Below, piece by piece: positions 32,148 through 40,696 of a stretch of DNA of 64,000 bases (positions within the stretch are counted from its first letter, which is position 1; each line of letters opens with the position of its first letter). The stretch covers positions 124,001-188,000 of the forward strand of contig NZ_JAIVAH010000027.1 of the NCBI RefSeq assembly GCF_020171745.1, read 5' to 3'. The DNA comes from Prescottella equi. Its GTDB lineage: Bacteria; Actinomycetota; Actinomycetes; Mycobacteriales; Mycobacteriaceae. The notes below the pieces were generated by a model, which saw only the letters and a program-made list of their open reading frames with translations, was not told the DNA's origin and made no database searches. Both the position numbers and the translations under genes were made by a program.

Positions 32148-33347
32148 GTGAGTGAAGAGGTCGACACGGTCCGTGTCGTGCCCGCTCTGCCTGCCGTTCC
32201 CGAACGCCCGGCGGCGACCGGGCCCGCGCCCGAGCCTGCCGTCCCGGTGCTGTCCGCGTCCGCCGAGGCCCGGATCGTCGCCGCCCTCGAGCAGCGGCAC
32301 TCCCCGTCGACCGCGCGGAACTATCGCACGGACTGGGACAAGTTCCGCAGCTGGTGCGCGGAGCGCGGGCACGTGCCGATGCCGGCGCACCCGCATACCG
32401 TCGCCGACTATCTCACCGAGCACGCCGAACGGCGCGCCGACAGTGGCGAACGCAGGTACGCGACGAACACGCTCACCCGATGGGTGGCGTCGATCAACTA
32501 CTGGCACCGGGCGTGCGCCCGGCCCGCACCCGGGCAGGCTCAGATCGTCAAGGACACCTTGGCGGGCCTGCGTCGCACCTACGCCGCGGCTGGGGAACGC
32601 CCCACCAAACGCGTCGCACCCCTACTGGGCGACGAGATCGGCTACATCCTCGCCACCATGCGGCAGGACGCGGAGACGTGGCAGGACCGACTGCGCGAAC
32701 GCCGTGACTCGGCGGTCATCCTGATCGGCTTCCTGGGTGCCTTCCGCCGCGCCGAGCTGTCCGGCCTGCAACTGCGCGACATCACCCTGCACCCCCAGGA
32801 CGGGCTGCACATCCTGGTGCGGCGATCGAAGACCGACCAGGTCGGCGGCGGCATGGTCAAGGCCACCCCCTTCGCGGTCGGGCACCGCGCCTGCCCGCCG
32901 TGCGTGTACCGACGGTGGCTCGACGTCGTGCTCGCTCATCATCGCGGCGGCCGCGACGGCATCGCCGAATTGCTGGGCGCCCCCGACACGTTCCGCACGC
33001 ACATCTGCCACGTCCCCTACCCGGACCTCGGCCCCGACGTCGCGACCTCGCCGGTGTTCCGGCCGCTGCGCGTGAACGGGAACATCGGTGACAGCGCCCT
33101 CACCGGGCAGGGCATCCACGGGGTGATCCGCCGCGCCGCCGCCGACGCCGGACTCTCCCCCGCCAAGATCGCGAAGCTCGGCGGGCACTCCCTGCGCGCC
33201 GGGTTCGTCACCCAGGCCTTCCGGAACGGTGCCCAGGCCCACGAGGTCATGCGGCAGACCGGGCACAAGAACCCCGCCACCCTGGAGATCTATGCCCGCG
33301 AACACAATCCGCTCACCGGGAATGCGGTCGCCGGCTTCGAGATCTGA
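32148..33347 (+). CDS. Tyrosine recombinase / integrase
   Basis: A 399-residue site-specific recombinase. Residues ~36-145 form the SAM-like core-binding domain (STARNYRTDWDKFRSWC). The catalytic domain has the full set: R200 in FRRAEL, K228 in RRSKTDQ, H347 and R350 in HSLRAGF, H373 in TGHKN, and the nucleophile Y382 in LEIYAREHN. A longer insertion (residues ~262-305) separates the Lys and His boxes. The N-terminal 35 residues are Pro/Ala-rich. Start GTG at 32148 has GAGAGGAG upstream. No excisionase, phage or plasmid gene lies nearby and no tRNA borders it, so it is either a domestic recombinase or the relic of a small element. Confidence 0.92.
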   Translation: MSEEVDTVRVVPALPAVPERPAATGPAPEPAVPVLSASAEARIVAALEQRHSPSTARNYRTDWDKFRSWCAERGHVPMPAHPHTVADYLTEHAERRADSGERRYATNTLTRWVASINYWHRACARPAPGQAQIVKDTLAGLRRTYAAAGERPTKRVAPLLGDEIGYILATMRQDAETWQDRLRERRDSAVILIGFLGAFRRAELSGLQLRDITLHPQDGLHILVRRSKTDQVGGGMVKATPFAVGHRACPPCVYRRWLDVVLAHHRGGRDGIAELLGAPDTFRTHICHVPYPDLGPDVATSPVFRPLRVNGNIGDSALTGQGIHGVIRRAAADAGLSPAKIAKLGGHSLRAGFVTQAFRNGAQAHEVMRQTGHKNPATLEIYAREHNPLTGNAVAGFEI

Positions 33348-33356
33348 TCGATCGTC

Positions 33357-33378
33357 TATCGGACTGCTACGTCCGATA
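33357..33378. terminator. Hairpin between converging genes
   Basis: A perfect 8-bp stem (TATCGGAC / GTCCGATA) with a 6-base loop, 10 bp past the recombinase stop. It holds the stop codon of the convergent minus-strand gene in its loop. Confidence 0.6.
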
Positions 33379-34392
33379 CCGGTGTGCCACTGCCGTGAAG
33401 GCGGCCTTGGGTTCCCATTCCATGTCGGGGTAGGTCTGTCCCCGGCGCCCTTCGAGGAGTTTGACGATGCCCAGGCCGGCCCGGTCCAAGTCGTCCCTGG
33501 GGTCGCCGTCGGGGCGGTGCGGGTAGCCGGGCAGGGAAAACAGGAACACGAATGCGCTGTCCACGCCCTCGGTCTCGAAGATCTCCAGCAGTTCGCTCAG
33601 ATATGCGGCCTGGCCGGCCTCGTCACGCTCGTATATGCCGTTCAGCCGGATAGGCGTCTTGGTCTCCGGGTCGTGCTCGACCACTTCCAGTACCCGCCCG
33701 CCACGGTCTCCCGCGCCGCGGTACGCGGCAGTGCCGAACCCGGTGATGGCGAGTGGCTTCGGGCCTCGAGCCAGGGTGCGCACCGCGTCCCGGAACCGGT
33801 CGGCGACCTCGGCGGAGCGGATCAGCTCGAACGTCACGATGTCGAAGGGGGTCCAGTCGACCTGCTCGAACTGGATGGCTGCGTAGGTGAGTTTGCCGTG
33901 GAAGCGCTCGCGGACCGTGGCCGCGGCGTCGCGGAGGAACGCGTTGATACGGACGCCGAGCTCGCGCATCGCTTCGGCCCGCCGCTCGGGTTGGGCCATC
34001 AGTTGCTCGACCCGATCCTCGGGGCTCTCCCCGGGCAGGAATCCGCGGTTCATCACGCTCAGCTCGACCCCTGCGACGAACACCACCGTGGCTCCCTGTT
34101 GCCGGAGCCGTTCCGCTCGCTCGGCGCAGTCGCGGAAGAGGCTGAGGATCTGCTCAGGATGCAGCTCCAGCGGATAGGGCGAGAACCAGACCTCCAGGCC
34201 GAGTTCGGCGGCGGCACGGCCGGCCAGCTCCAGCCGCTCCGGGTCGCCGCCGATGATCTGGATCGCGTTGCAGTGAAGGTCGTCGCGGATGATGGCCAAC
34301 TCGCGCCGGACCACCGCCGGGTCGAAGTGCTCGCGGGATGACTGGCCGTGCACGACGAATCCGGTGTCGTAGGTCATTCCTCTTGCTCGCAT
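33367..34392 (-). CDS. TIM-barrel-like protein of a family annotated as abortive-infection
   Basis: A 341-residue soluble protein. The layout resembles glycoside-hydrolase-like TIM barrels: GMTYDTGFVVHG, LHCNAIQIIGGDPERL, LGLEVWFSPYPLELHPEQ, VVFVAGVELSVMNRGFLPGE, KLTYAAIQFEQVDWTPFDIV and KPLAITGFGTAAYRGAGDRGG, with SAFVFLFSLPGYPH near the end. From memory, similar actinobacterial proteins are often named abortive infection protein, but I know of no mechanism and the label may be wrong. Several acidic residues (E in AGVELS, E in IQFEQVD) lie where hydrolases keep catalytic acids. Start ATG 34392 has GAGAGG upstream. It is divergent from a TetR gene, its probable regulator. Confidence 0.75.
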   Translation of the reverse strand: MRARGMTYDTGFVVHGQSSREHFDPAVVRRELAIIRDDLHCNAIQIIGGDPERLELAGRAAAELGLEVWFSPYPLELHPEQILSLFRDCAERAERLRQQGATVVFVAGVELSVMNRGFLPGESPEDRVEQLMAQPERRAEAMRELGVRINAFLRDAAATVRERFHGKLTYAAIQFEQVDWTPFDIVTFELIRSAEVADRFRDAVRTLARGPKPLAITGFGTAAYRGAGDRGGRVLEVVEHDPETKTPIRLNGIYERDEAGQAAYLSELLEIFETEGVDSAFVFLFSLPGYPHRPDGDPRDDLDRAGLGIVKLLEGRRGQTYPDMEWEPKAAFTAVAHRYRT

Positions 34393-34507
34393 GGTGACGT
34401 CCTCTCTTGTTCTCGGTCGCGTCGAGACTGGCATCAAACATGCGGGCACGCAAGTTTTCGTGGCAGCAACTTTGCGCGCACGCAGTCCGATATGGAACGC
34501 TGTCACC
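34393..34507. promoter_or_regulatory. Divergent promoter region with related repeats
   Basis: This 115-bp gap serves a minus-strand gene and a TetR gene. It holds two similar blocks, TGCGGGCACGCAAG (about 34441-34454) and TGCGCGCACGCAG (about 34475-34487). CGCAAG and CTTTGCG also form an imperfect inverted repeat around a 15-base spacer. Such repeats fit a TetR operator. Confidence 0.5.
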
Positions 34508-35164
34508 GTGACAACCCAACGACCAGGGCTGCGGGAGCGGAAGAAGCAGGCCACGCGCGAGGCGCTACGAGAGGCCGCCCTGCGTCTGGCTGTGGAGCGC
34601 GGACCGGACCAGGTTCGGGTCGAGGACATCGCCGAGGCGGCCGGGGTCTCGCCGCGCACCTACAACAACTACTTCGCCAGCCGCGAGCAGGCGATCGTCT
34701 CCGCTGTCACCGAAGACCGGGAGGCGCGCGTCGCAGCGGCGGTCGCCGCCCACCCCGCAGGAGTGCGCCTGGCTGACGCCGTCACCGAAGCAGTGATCGA
34801 GCAATACACGAGCACTGACGCGCGCGACCACGACGCGCTGCTGCTGATCACCACCCAGACCGCACTGCGCGACGCCTTCCTCGATGCCACCGCCGGCATC
34901 GAGCGTCCGCTCGCGGTGGTGATTGCCGAACGCCTGGACCACCCCGAAGCGCACACGGCGCGCGTCCTCGCAGCAAGTGTGGCCGCGGCAGTCCGCATCG
35001 CGCTGGAGGGCTGGCTCCAGCCGACCGGAAAGACGGAGGTTGCCGAGACCTTCACTGTCGGAGGGCTGGTGGTGCCGTCCGGCTCACTGTCCGACGAGCT
35101 CCGCGTGGCGCTGGCCCCGCTCGCGCCCGCGTTCGACGCCGCCGAGCAACGAATCCGGCCGTGA
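34508..35164 (+). CDS. TetR family transcriptional regulator
   Basis: A 218-residue regulator. The DNA-binding part is near the N-terminus (LRERKKQATREALREAAL, then VEDIAEAAGVSPRTYNNYFASREQAIV), a typical TetR helix-turn-helix; residues ~70-218 form the ligand-binding domain. The GTG at 34508 (VTTQRPG) is preferred, because the longer frame to 34391 runs back through the divergent promoter and overlaps the neighbour's start. It ends 12 bp before the convergent secreted-protein gene. It probably represses itself and the divergent TIM-barrel gene. Confidence 0.9.
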   Translation: MTTQRPGLRERKKQATREALREAALRLAVERGPDQVRVEDIAEAAGVSPRTYNNYFASREQAIVSAVTEDREARVAAAVAAHPAGVRLADAVTEAVIEQYTSTDARDHDALLLITTQTALRDAFLDATAGIERPLAVVIAERLDHPEAHTARVLAASVAAAVRIALEGWLQPTGKTEVAETFTVGGLVVPSGSLSDELRVALAPLAPAFDAAEQRIRP

Positions 35165-35176
35165 AGCCGATTTACG

Positions 35177-35710
35177 TCAGCTGCCGCTACCGAAGGCGGG
35201 AGGCGGGTCGACCGGGTAGGCGGCGACGTTCATGATGACCGAGCCTTCGCAGGGCCCGCTGGCGATATCGGTGCGCCACGAACCGACCAAGGTGCCGTCG
35301 GGTTGCGGGGTGTAGTACGCCTCCGAGTGGGCCGGCGCCCAAACCTTCTCGTTGCCTTCACCCATCCAGCAGTCCCACTCCCAGTCGTAGGGGTGCACCC
35401 AACTGGTCCCGTCCCACGTGTACTGCGCCGGTTGCGGCAGGGTGGGATTGGCGGGCGCCGGCCCACCGATCACGGTGGCCACACAGGTGCCGCCGGTGCA
35501 CGTGGTCTCGAATGTGTAGGTATTCGCGAAGTCGGGTTCCCACTGGCTCGCAGCCATGCTCGTGCCGGTCTTGGTCGCGGCGAAGCGCTTCACCGAATAG
35601 TCGCCGGACCACGACGGCTGCGCCGCTCCGAGGGATGAGGCGACCGCGGGCAGGGCCGCGGAAACCGACCAGGACGCGATCAACGCAACTGCCAGCAGTG
35701 CTTTTCGCAT
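35177..35710 (-). CDS. Secreted protein of unknown function
   Basis: A 177-residue exported protein. The signal peptide is clear (MRKALLAVALIASWSVSAALPAVASS, cleavage after about residue 25), shown here only as its outline: two basic residues, a hydrophobic core and AVAS before the mature part. The mature domain is rich in Trp, Tyr and Thr with four cysteines (TTCTGGTCVAT, WDCWMGEG, SGPCEGS), enough for two disulfides. Similar exported proteins occur in mycobacteria and nocardiae, where function is unknown. A longer frame to 36382 is the shadow of the neighbouring lipoprotein gene. It is probably monocistronic. Confidence 0.85.
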   Translation of the reverse strand: MRKALLAVALIASWSVSAALPAVASSLGAAQPSWSGDYSVKRFAATKTGTSMAASQWEPDFANTYTFETTCTGGTCVATVIGGPAPANPTLPQPAQYTWDGTSWVHPYDWEWDCWMGEGNEKVWAPAHSEAYYTPQPDGTLVGSWRTDIASGPCEGSVIMNVAAYPVDPPPAFGSGS

Positions 35711-35782
35711 GGGCGAATTGAAGCACGAGCGGAGTCGCTGTCGCGGCCGATGACCGAATTCCGGAGCACGATCCGTCGACGG

Positions 35783-35817
35783 GTGGTGGGGTCGTCGACT
35801 TCCGGCGACCCCACCAC
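35783..35817 (-). terminator. Terminator of the substrate-binding-protein gene
   Basis: A perfect 12-bp stem (GTGGTGGGGTCG / CGACCCCACCAC) with an 11-base loop, 7 bp past the end of the disrupted lipoprotein gene. A T-tract is lacking, as is common in high-GC actinobacteria. Confidence 0.75.
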
Positions 35818-35823
35818 GTCCGG

Positions 35824-37434
35824 TCACCGCGTCAGGTACGCCTGATCGAGCAACAGCACGGCGCGACTGGTCGGCACCACCCCGTGGAGTCTGTCCGTCC
35901 AGAACATCGAATACGTGTAGCCGCCGGTGGTGACCATCGGGACGTCCTCGGTGAACACGGTCTGGATGTCGTTCATGATCGCCTTCGCCTGCTCCGTCGA
36001 CGGGGCCGACCCGAACGCGTCGAGCAGCGCATCGAGCTCGGGATTCTTGTAGCCCGAGGCGTTCCCGGACGCGGCACTGTGCAGGTTCGGGTACAGCGAC
36101 GCCCACGGGTCGTCGTCGAACATGCCGATCCCGAACTGCGTCATCTGGAAGTCGCGCTTGGCGAACACCCGGGTGACGATGTCGCCGAAGGTCGGGACGG
36201 TGTCGATGACCAGATCGAAGCCGACGGCATTGAGCATCGCCTGGACGGCGAGGGCGGATGTCGGGTCGCCGGTCGCCGTCAGCACGACCTTTCCGTCCCA
36301 GCCGGTCTCCGCCTTGACCTCGTCGACGAGGGCGCGAGCACGGTCGGGATCGAAGGCCGGACCCGGGGTCTCGGTGGCCCACAACGACTGCTCACCGAAC
36401 AGCGACGAATGGTAGAGGCCCGCACCGTCACTCACCCGCGCGCGAAGCTGATCGGTCTGGAGTGCGGCCGTCATCGCCTGGCGGACCCGAACATCCGCCG
36501 TCGGCGACTTGCTCGCGGGGTCCTGATTGAGCAGGAAGCCCCAGCCGTTCCCCGCCCACACGTACCCGGGCAGCCCTTTCGAGAGTGCGGCCGCGGTCGG
36601 CTTGTCGCCGCTGACCTTGGCCAGGTCGACCTCGGACCGGGCCAGCCGGTCGACGCCGGCGATGGGGTCGGTGCTGAACGTGATGTCGAGGCCGTCGAGG
36701 TTGGGCGAACCCGCCCAGTACCCGTCGTTGCGCGTCATCACCAGCTTCTCGCCCGGGACGAACGAATCGACTCTGAAGGCACCGGCGCCGACGGGCCGCA
36801 ACGAGAAGGCCTTTGGGTCGGCCTGGATCGCGGCGGGCGAGCCGATCATCCCCGCATTCCCGGCGAGCAGTCCGGGAAAACGCGCCTACGGTCGGTCCAG
36901 CGTCAGGACGACGGTGTCGGCGTCCGGGGTGTCGAACGCGGTGATCTTCTTCACCAGCGCCGATTGCACGGCCGAGGGGGTCGACGCGTACCGCTGCAGG
37001 TTGAACACCACCGCGGCAGCGTCGAGCGGGGTGCCGTCGGTGAACGTCACGCCGGGGCGCAGATCGAGAGTCCACGCGCTGAAATCCGCGTTGGGGGTGA
37101 GCGATCGGGCCAACTGCGGTTCGAACGTGTCGGTGTCCGCGTCGTAGCGAATCAACTGGTCGAACACGGCGGCGGCCTCCATGCCGCCGGTCGAGGCGCC
37201 CGTCTGAACGGTCGGATCGAGCGACTGCAGCGGGTACGACTCCGAAATGGAGAGCACCCCACCGCGCTGGGGCCGGCCGGTGTCCTCGCGTGCGTTCACG
37301 AAGCCGGTCGCCGGGGCCGCGCCCGGGTCGGCGTCGGATGTCGCGGTGGACGAGGCACATCCGGCCAGGACCAGTGCCGAGCAGACGAGGCCGGCCACGC
37401 CGGCGGCCAGCTTCGGGGAACGCGTTGTCGTCAT
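35824..37434 (-). pseudogene. ABC peptide-type substrate-binding lipoprotein, in-frame amber stop
   Basis: A family-5 (oligopeptide/nickel-type) solute-binding protein of about 536 codons. The 5' part reads MTTTRSPKL, a lipobox LVLAGC, then RGGVLSISESYPLQSLDP and DTFEPQLARSLTPN. The 3' part continues in the same frame with GAFRVDSFVPGEKLVMTRNDGYW and WGFLLNQDP up to the stop at 35824. The only break is TAG at 36886-36888 (codon 183), between TLDRP and ARFPGLLAGN; both sides share one frame, so this is a nonsense change, not a frameshift. Tyr would fit (TAC to TAG), and a sequencing error cannot be excluded. Without suppression the product is a 182-residue fragment that would not bind ligand. 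It starts 12 bp after the VOC gene. No permease or ATPase genes for it are in the window. Confidence 0.85.
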
Positions 37435-37445
37435 CGCCGGCACTC

Positions 37446-37904
37446 TCACCACTCCTCGTGGTGGCCGTCGGCGTACTCGATCAGTTCGATGTTCGCGCCG
37501 TCCGGGTCCTTGATGAAGAACAGACGGGTCCCGGAGACCTCCATGATCCGCGGGGACATCGTGATCCCGGCCTCGTCGGCCAGGTCCCAGGCCTGCTCGA
37601 TGTCGGAGACGGTGACGCTGAACCCGCCCGCGCCCAGAGACGGACGTGGGGGCAGCGCGCCCACCTCGACATTGTCGTACTGCAGCAGCTCGACGATGTG
37701 ACCGCACACGCGGCCCATCACCAGGCTCACCGCAACGCCCGGGGTGACGATGACGTCCAGGGCATCGCTGCGCGTAGGGGTCGTCTCCACGAACACCTCG
37801 AGGCCGAGATGCTTCTCGTAGAACTCACGCGAACGTTGCAGGTCGGAGACGGCGATTCGGGTGTGATCGAATCCGGTGAGTCCGAGCATTCCACTGTGCG
37901 GCAC
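37446..37904 (-). CDS. VOC family protein (glyoxalase-like)
   Basis: A 152-residue single-module vicinal-oxygen-chelate protein. FDHTRIAVSDLQRSREFYEKHLGLEV opens it in the usual way (written here as the start of the first beta-alpha unit, with His in DHT as metal ligand), followed by GHIVELLQYDN, and the second half has FSVTVSDIEQAWDLADEAG, FFIKDPDGANIELIEY with the closing Glu ligand. The pattern fits lactoylglutathione lyase or epimerase-like enzymes, but the substrate is open. The GTG at 37904 has GGAGA at 7 bases, so it is a good start. It shares a transcript with the disrupted substrate-binding protein 12 bp downstream. Confidence 0.85.
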   Translation of the reverse strand: MPHSGMLGLTGFDHTRIAVSDLQRSREFYEKHLGLEVFVETTPTRSDALDVIVTPGVAVSLVMGRVCGHIVELLQYDNVEVGALPPRPSLGAGGFSVTVSDIEQAWDLADEAGITMSPRIMEVSGTRLFFIKDPDGANIELIEYADGHHEEW

Positions 37905-37997
37905 AGCACTTCTCCTCGATGATTCGGCGGCGGTTGCAGTCCACGACCGCGGTGCGGTCGGGCAAGGCCATCGGATCAGAGGGAGAGGTGGGCTTCC

Positions 37998-38024
37998 CGT
38001 GATTCCCGCCTAGCGAGAATCACG
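37998..38024 (-). terminator. Hairpin downstream of the F420-type oxidoreductase gene
   Basis: CGTGATTC and GAATCACG form a perfect 8-bp stem over an 11-base loop, starting 12 bp after the stop of the gene at 38036-38410. It could alternatively be an operator for the downstream VOC gene. Confidence 0.5.
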
Positions 38025-38035
38025 AGCGGTTCGGC

Positions 38036-38410
38036 TCACGCGGTGATGGCGAGTCCGATAGTGCCCTTGCGGCCACGCCGCAGAATGCTGCCCTTGACGG
38101 CGATCCACCCGATCACGCCGTACTTGCGCGCGATCGCGTCGCGCGTCTCCTCGGTACCGGCGTCGTCGAGCACCGCGGCGGTCGCGTCAATCTGCGGGCC
38201 CTTCGGGTTGCCGCGCGCGTCGCACGCACCCACCGTGACCCGCGAGCGGTTCCGGATCCGCTTGACCTTCCACGACTTCGTCTCGGTCCACATCAGCATC
38301 CTGTCGCCGTCCATCGCCGCCCACAGCGGAGTCGGCACGCCCGATCCGTCCTTCCGGAACGTGGTCAGCAGAACGTATTTCGCGGCACCGATCTCGCTCA
38401 GCGTGGTCAT
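38036..38410 (-). CDS. PPOX-class F420-dependent oxidoreductase (FDOR)
   Basis: A 124-residue split-barrel flavin/deazaflavin oxidoreductase of the PPOX class. Recognisable parts are KYVLLTTFRKDGSGVPTPLW at the N-terminus, MLMWTETKSWKVKRIRNRSRVTVGACDARG in the middle and YGVIGWIAVKGSILRRGRKG at the end. Such proteins in actinobacteria usually bind F420 and reduce diverse small molecules; the physiological substrate is unknown. The ATG at 38410 (MTTLSEIG) is the natural start, since the frame upstream runs into the permease gene without protein-like character. It lies 67 bp downstream of the ABC permease stop. Confidence 0.85.
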   Translation of the reverse strand: MTTLSEIGAAKYVLLTTFRKDGSGVPTPLWAAMDGDRMLMWTETKSWKVKRIRNRSRVTVGACDARGNPKGPQIDATAAVLDDAGTEETRDAIARKYGVIGWIAVKGSILRRGRKGTIGLAITA

Positions 38411-38477
38411 GTCCGCCACAGTACGTGGGAACCGGGGGCCGCCGTCGAGCGATCGTGGCGACCGCGCACGCCGTCGT

Positions 38478-39815
38478 TCACCCGCGAAGCGCGTGGGCGG
38501 CATTCGTGCGGGAGGCCTGGACCGCGGGCCACGCCAGCGCGAGGCAGGTGGTGGTCAGCGTCGCGGCGGCCAGACCCGCGAGCATAGGCCAGGGCAGGTC
38601 GCCCACCACTTCGCCGAACGGGGTCCGCGCGCCGACCGCGATCGTCGCGCAGGACACCAACAGCGTGACGGCGCCGAAGACGATCGCGGTGACGGCATAG
38701 ATGGCGCCCTCGTACACCGTCGACCGGGCGATCACGCCGGGGCGTGCACCGGCCACACTCACCAGCGCCGCGTCGCGCCGTCGCTCACGGCCCACCAGCG
38801 CGATGACGGCCAGCCCGCCGACCCACGAGACCACGAACACCCAGCCCAGCACGACGAGCACGTCGTCGAGCCCGGTGGAACCACCCGGCATCGCGTTGCC
38901 GATCACCATGAAGATGCCCACGATCGACAGCGCCAACGCGAACGGCAGCACCGTGGTCACGCTGCGTGCCGCGCGGGCGCGGCAGGACTGCACGGCCAAC
39001 CGCCACGCGACACCGGTGACCGGCACCACCGCGGTCCACAGCCTCATCAGCGGCGTGAGGACCCACGGCCCCAGCAGAAGCAGCAGGCAGACCAGGAACA
39101 GGTTCCCCGCGAACGCGAAGGCGGTGCGCTGCTCGACTCCGCTGAGGTCGAAGCCCAGACCGGGAACCCACATGCCGATGACGCCGGCGAGGAGACTCAG
39201 TGCGAGCAGACCCCGCCCGATGCTGGGGCGGACAACCGGTTCCGCGGTGTCGCGGAACGCGCGCATCTCGGGTGTTCGCGAGGCACGTCGGGCGGCGCCC
39301 CATCCGCCCATGAGGCACGGCACGACACCGGCCGCCAGCGTCGCGCCGAGGTGCCACAGCCGGAAGTCGACGTGGGCGCCGTGCAGGTCGAGACCGGTGT
39401 CGGTCCACTGCCACAGCGCGACGCGGGCCACCACGAGCGCGAGCGGCAGCGCGAGCACGCCGGCCACCAGTCCCAGTACCAGTAGTTCCGTGACGAGCAC
39501 CCGGCGCACGGCGCGTCGCGGGATGCCCAGGATCACCCACAGCGCATGCTCGCGGCGCTGCGCGGTGAGGGTGAGCCCGACCGTGGAGGCGACGACGGCG
39601 ACCGCGGCGAGGACGGTGAAGAACACGATGTTGCCGCCCAGGGCGATCGCGGCCTGGGTCATGTCGGCGTCGCCAGCGGCCTGCGCCGATCCGATCGCGG
39701 TGAGCATCGCGATCACGGCGCCGGCGGCGCAGGCGCCACCGACGGTGGCGCACAGGACGGTCCACAGCCACATGGCGGTCCGGCGTCGGATGTCGGCGAG
39801 AACGAGGCGGATCAT
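38478..39815 (-). CDS. ABC transporter permease, FtsX/MacB-like
   Basis: A 445-residue permease with two FtsX-like units. One N-terminal helix is followed by an extracellular loop, then helices near residues ~55-80, 105-130, 160-170 and 200-255. The second half has ALALSIVGIFMVIGNAMPG, VVLGWVFVVSWVGGLAVIALVG and VYEGAIYAVTAIVFGAVTLLV. The cytoplasmic coupling segment (RREHALWVILGIPRRAVRRVL) is typical of this type. It overlaps the ATPase gene upstream by four bases (ATGA), so the two form one exporter. These exporters often confer resistance to peptide antibiotics and are governed by adjacent two-component systems, like the one divergent here. Confidence 0.9.
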   Translation of the reverse strand: MIRLVLADIRRRTAMWLWTVLCATVGGACAAGAVIAMLTAIGSAQAAGDADMTQAAIALGGNIVFFTVLAAVAVVASTVGLTLTAQRREHALWVILGIPRRAVRRVLVTELLVLGLVAGVLALPLALVVARVALWQWTDTGLDLHGAHVDFRLWHLGATLAAGVVPCLMGGWGAARRASRTPEMRAFRDTAEPVVRPSIGRGLLALSLLAGVIGMWVPGLGFDLSGVEQRTAFAFAGNLFLVCLLLLLGPWVLTPLMRLWTAVVPVTGVAWRLAVQSCRARAARSVTTVLPFALALSIVGIFMVIGNAMPGGSTGLDDVLVVLGWVFVVSWVGGLAVIALVGRERRRDAALVSVAGARPGVIARSTVYEGAIYAVTAIVFGAVTLLVSCATIAVGARTPFGEVVGDLPWPMLAGLAAATLTTTCLALAWPAVQASRTNAAHALRG

Positions 39816-40588
39816 GCGAGCACCTCGCCCGCGGTGGCGGCCTGGGCCGCGAGGATGGCGTCGCTGACGGCGCGGCCGTCGCCGCCGGGAATCACGTCGT
39901 GGACGCGTCCGGAGCCCATCACGACCACGTGGTCGGCGCGGGCCGCGGCATGCGGATCGTGGGTGACCATAACGACGGTCGAGCCCTGCGCGGGCAGCGC
40001 CTGCAGCCAGTCGAGCACCACCTGCCCCGATGCGAGATCGAGCGCCCCGGTGGGTTCGTCGGCGAACACGATGCGCGGCCGGTTGGCCACGACGCGGGCG
40101 ACCGCCACCCGCTGGCGTTCGCCGCCGGACAGGCGGTCGGGTCGCCGACCGGCGTGTTCCCGGATGCCGAGTCGATCCATGGCCTCGTGGATGCGGGCCC
40201 GGGGCACCTTGTGGCCGGCGAGGCGGGCCGGTAGTGCGATGTTGTCTTCGACCGTCAGCGAGCTGACCAGGTTGTACTCCTGGAAGACGAATCCGATGTG
40301 CTCGCTGCGGAGGGCGGCGCGTCCGCGGGCACCGAGGGAGCCGAGGTCGGTGCCGAGCACCTCGACGGTGCCGCCGGTGGGCTCCTCGAGGCCGGCCGCG
40401 CAGAACAGCAGGGTGGACTTGCCGGACCCGGACGGGCCGACGACGGCGGTGAGGCGACCCTCGGGGATGTCGAGATCGATGTCGTGCAGCACGCGGGTGG
40501 TGTCACGACGACGGCCGGGAACGGGAAAATCCATGCTCAGGCCGCGGAGGCGGATGCAGGGGGCGGTGGTCGGGGCGTCGAACGGCAT
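39812..40588 (-). CDS. ABC transporter ATP-binding protein
   Basis: A 258-residue ATPase of the LolD/MacB type. Motifs: Walker A GPSGSGKST, Q-loop in FVFQEYNLVSSLTV, signature LSGGERQR, Walker B RIVFADEPTGALD and the H-loop VTHDPHAAARA. It works with the FtsX-like permease that follows with a four-base overlap. I start it at the ATG at 40588; the long frame to 41482 is antisense to the histidine kinase gene. No convincing Shine-Dalgarno precedes the ATG, so a leaderless transcript is possible. The 108-bp gap to the divergent kinase gene contains a perfect 10-bp inverted repeat. Confidence 0.93.
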   Translation of the reverse strand: MPFDAPTTAPCIRLRGLSMDFPVPGRRRDTTRVLHDIDLDIPEGRLTAVVGPSGSGKSTLLFCAAGLEEPTGGTVEVLGTDLGSLGARGRAALRSEHIGFVFQEYNLVSSLTVEDNIALPARLAGHKVPRARIHEAMDRLGIREHAGRRPDRLSGGERQRVAVARVVANRPRIVFADEPTGALDLASGQVVLDWLQALPAQGSTVVMVTHDPHAAARADHVVVMGSGRVHDVIPGGDGRAVSDAILAAQAATAGEVLA

Positions 40589-40638
40589 GTAGGTATTCGA
40601 CCGTGTTCCGCCCCGGAGAACACTGGTGCTGTCTCCCC

Positions 40639-40666
40639 GAGAAGGTAGAGCGAGCACTACCTTCTC
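40639..40666. promoter_or_regulatory. Perfect 10-bp dyad between ABC exporter and two-component genes
   Basis: GAGAAGGTAG and CTACCTTCTC are perfect inverted repeats around eight bases, with a further CCC/GGG pair outside. The element sits 50 bp before the ATPase start and 30 bp before the kinase start. This position fits an operator of the LuxR-type response regulator controlling both transcripts. Confidence 0.65.
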
Positions 40667-40696
40667 CGGGACCCTGATCTGGCAGAGTTCGATGGC

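Noticed and set aside
35824-37434. A frameshift in the substrate-binding lipoprotein.
   Set aside because: Both halves are in the same frame (their coordinates agree modulo three); only a TAG codon separates them.
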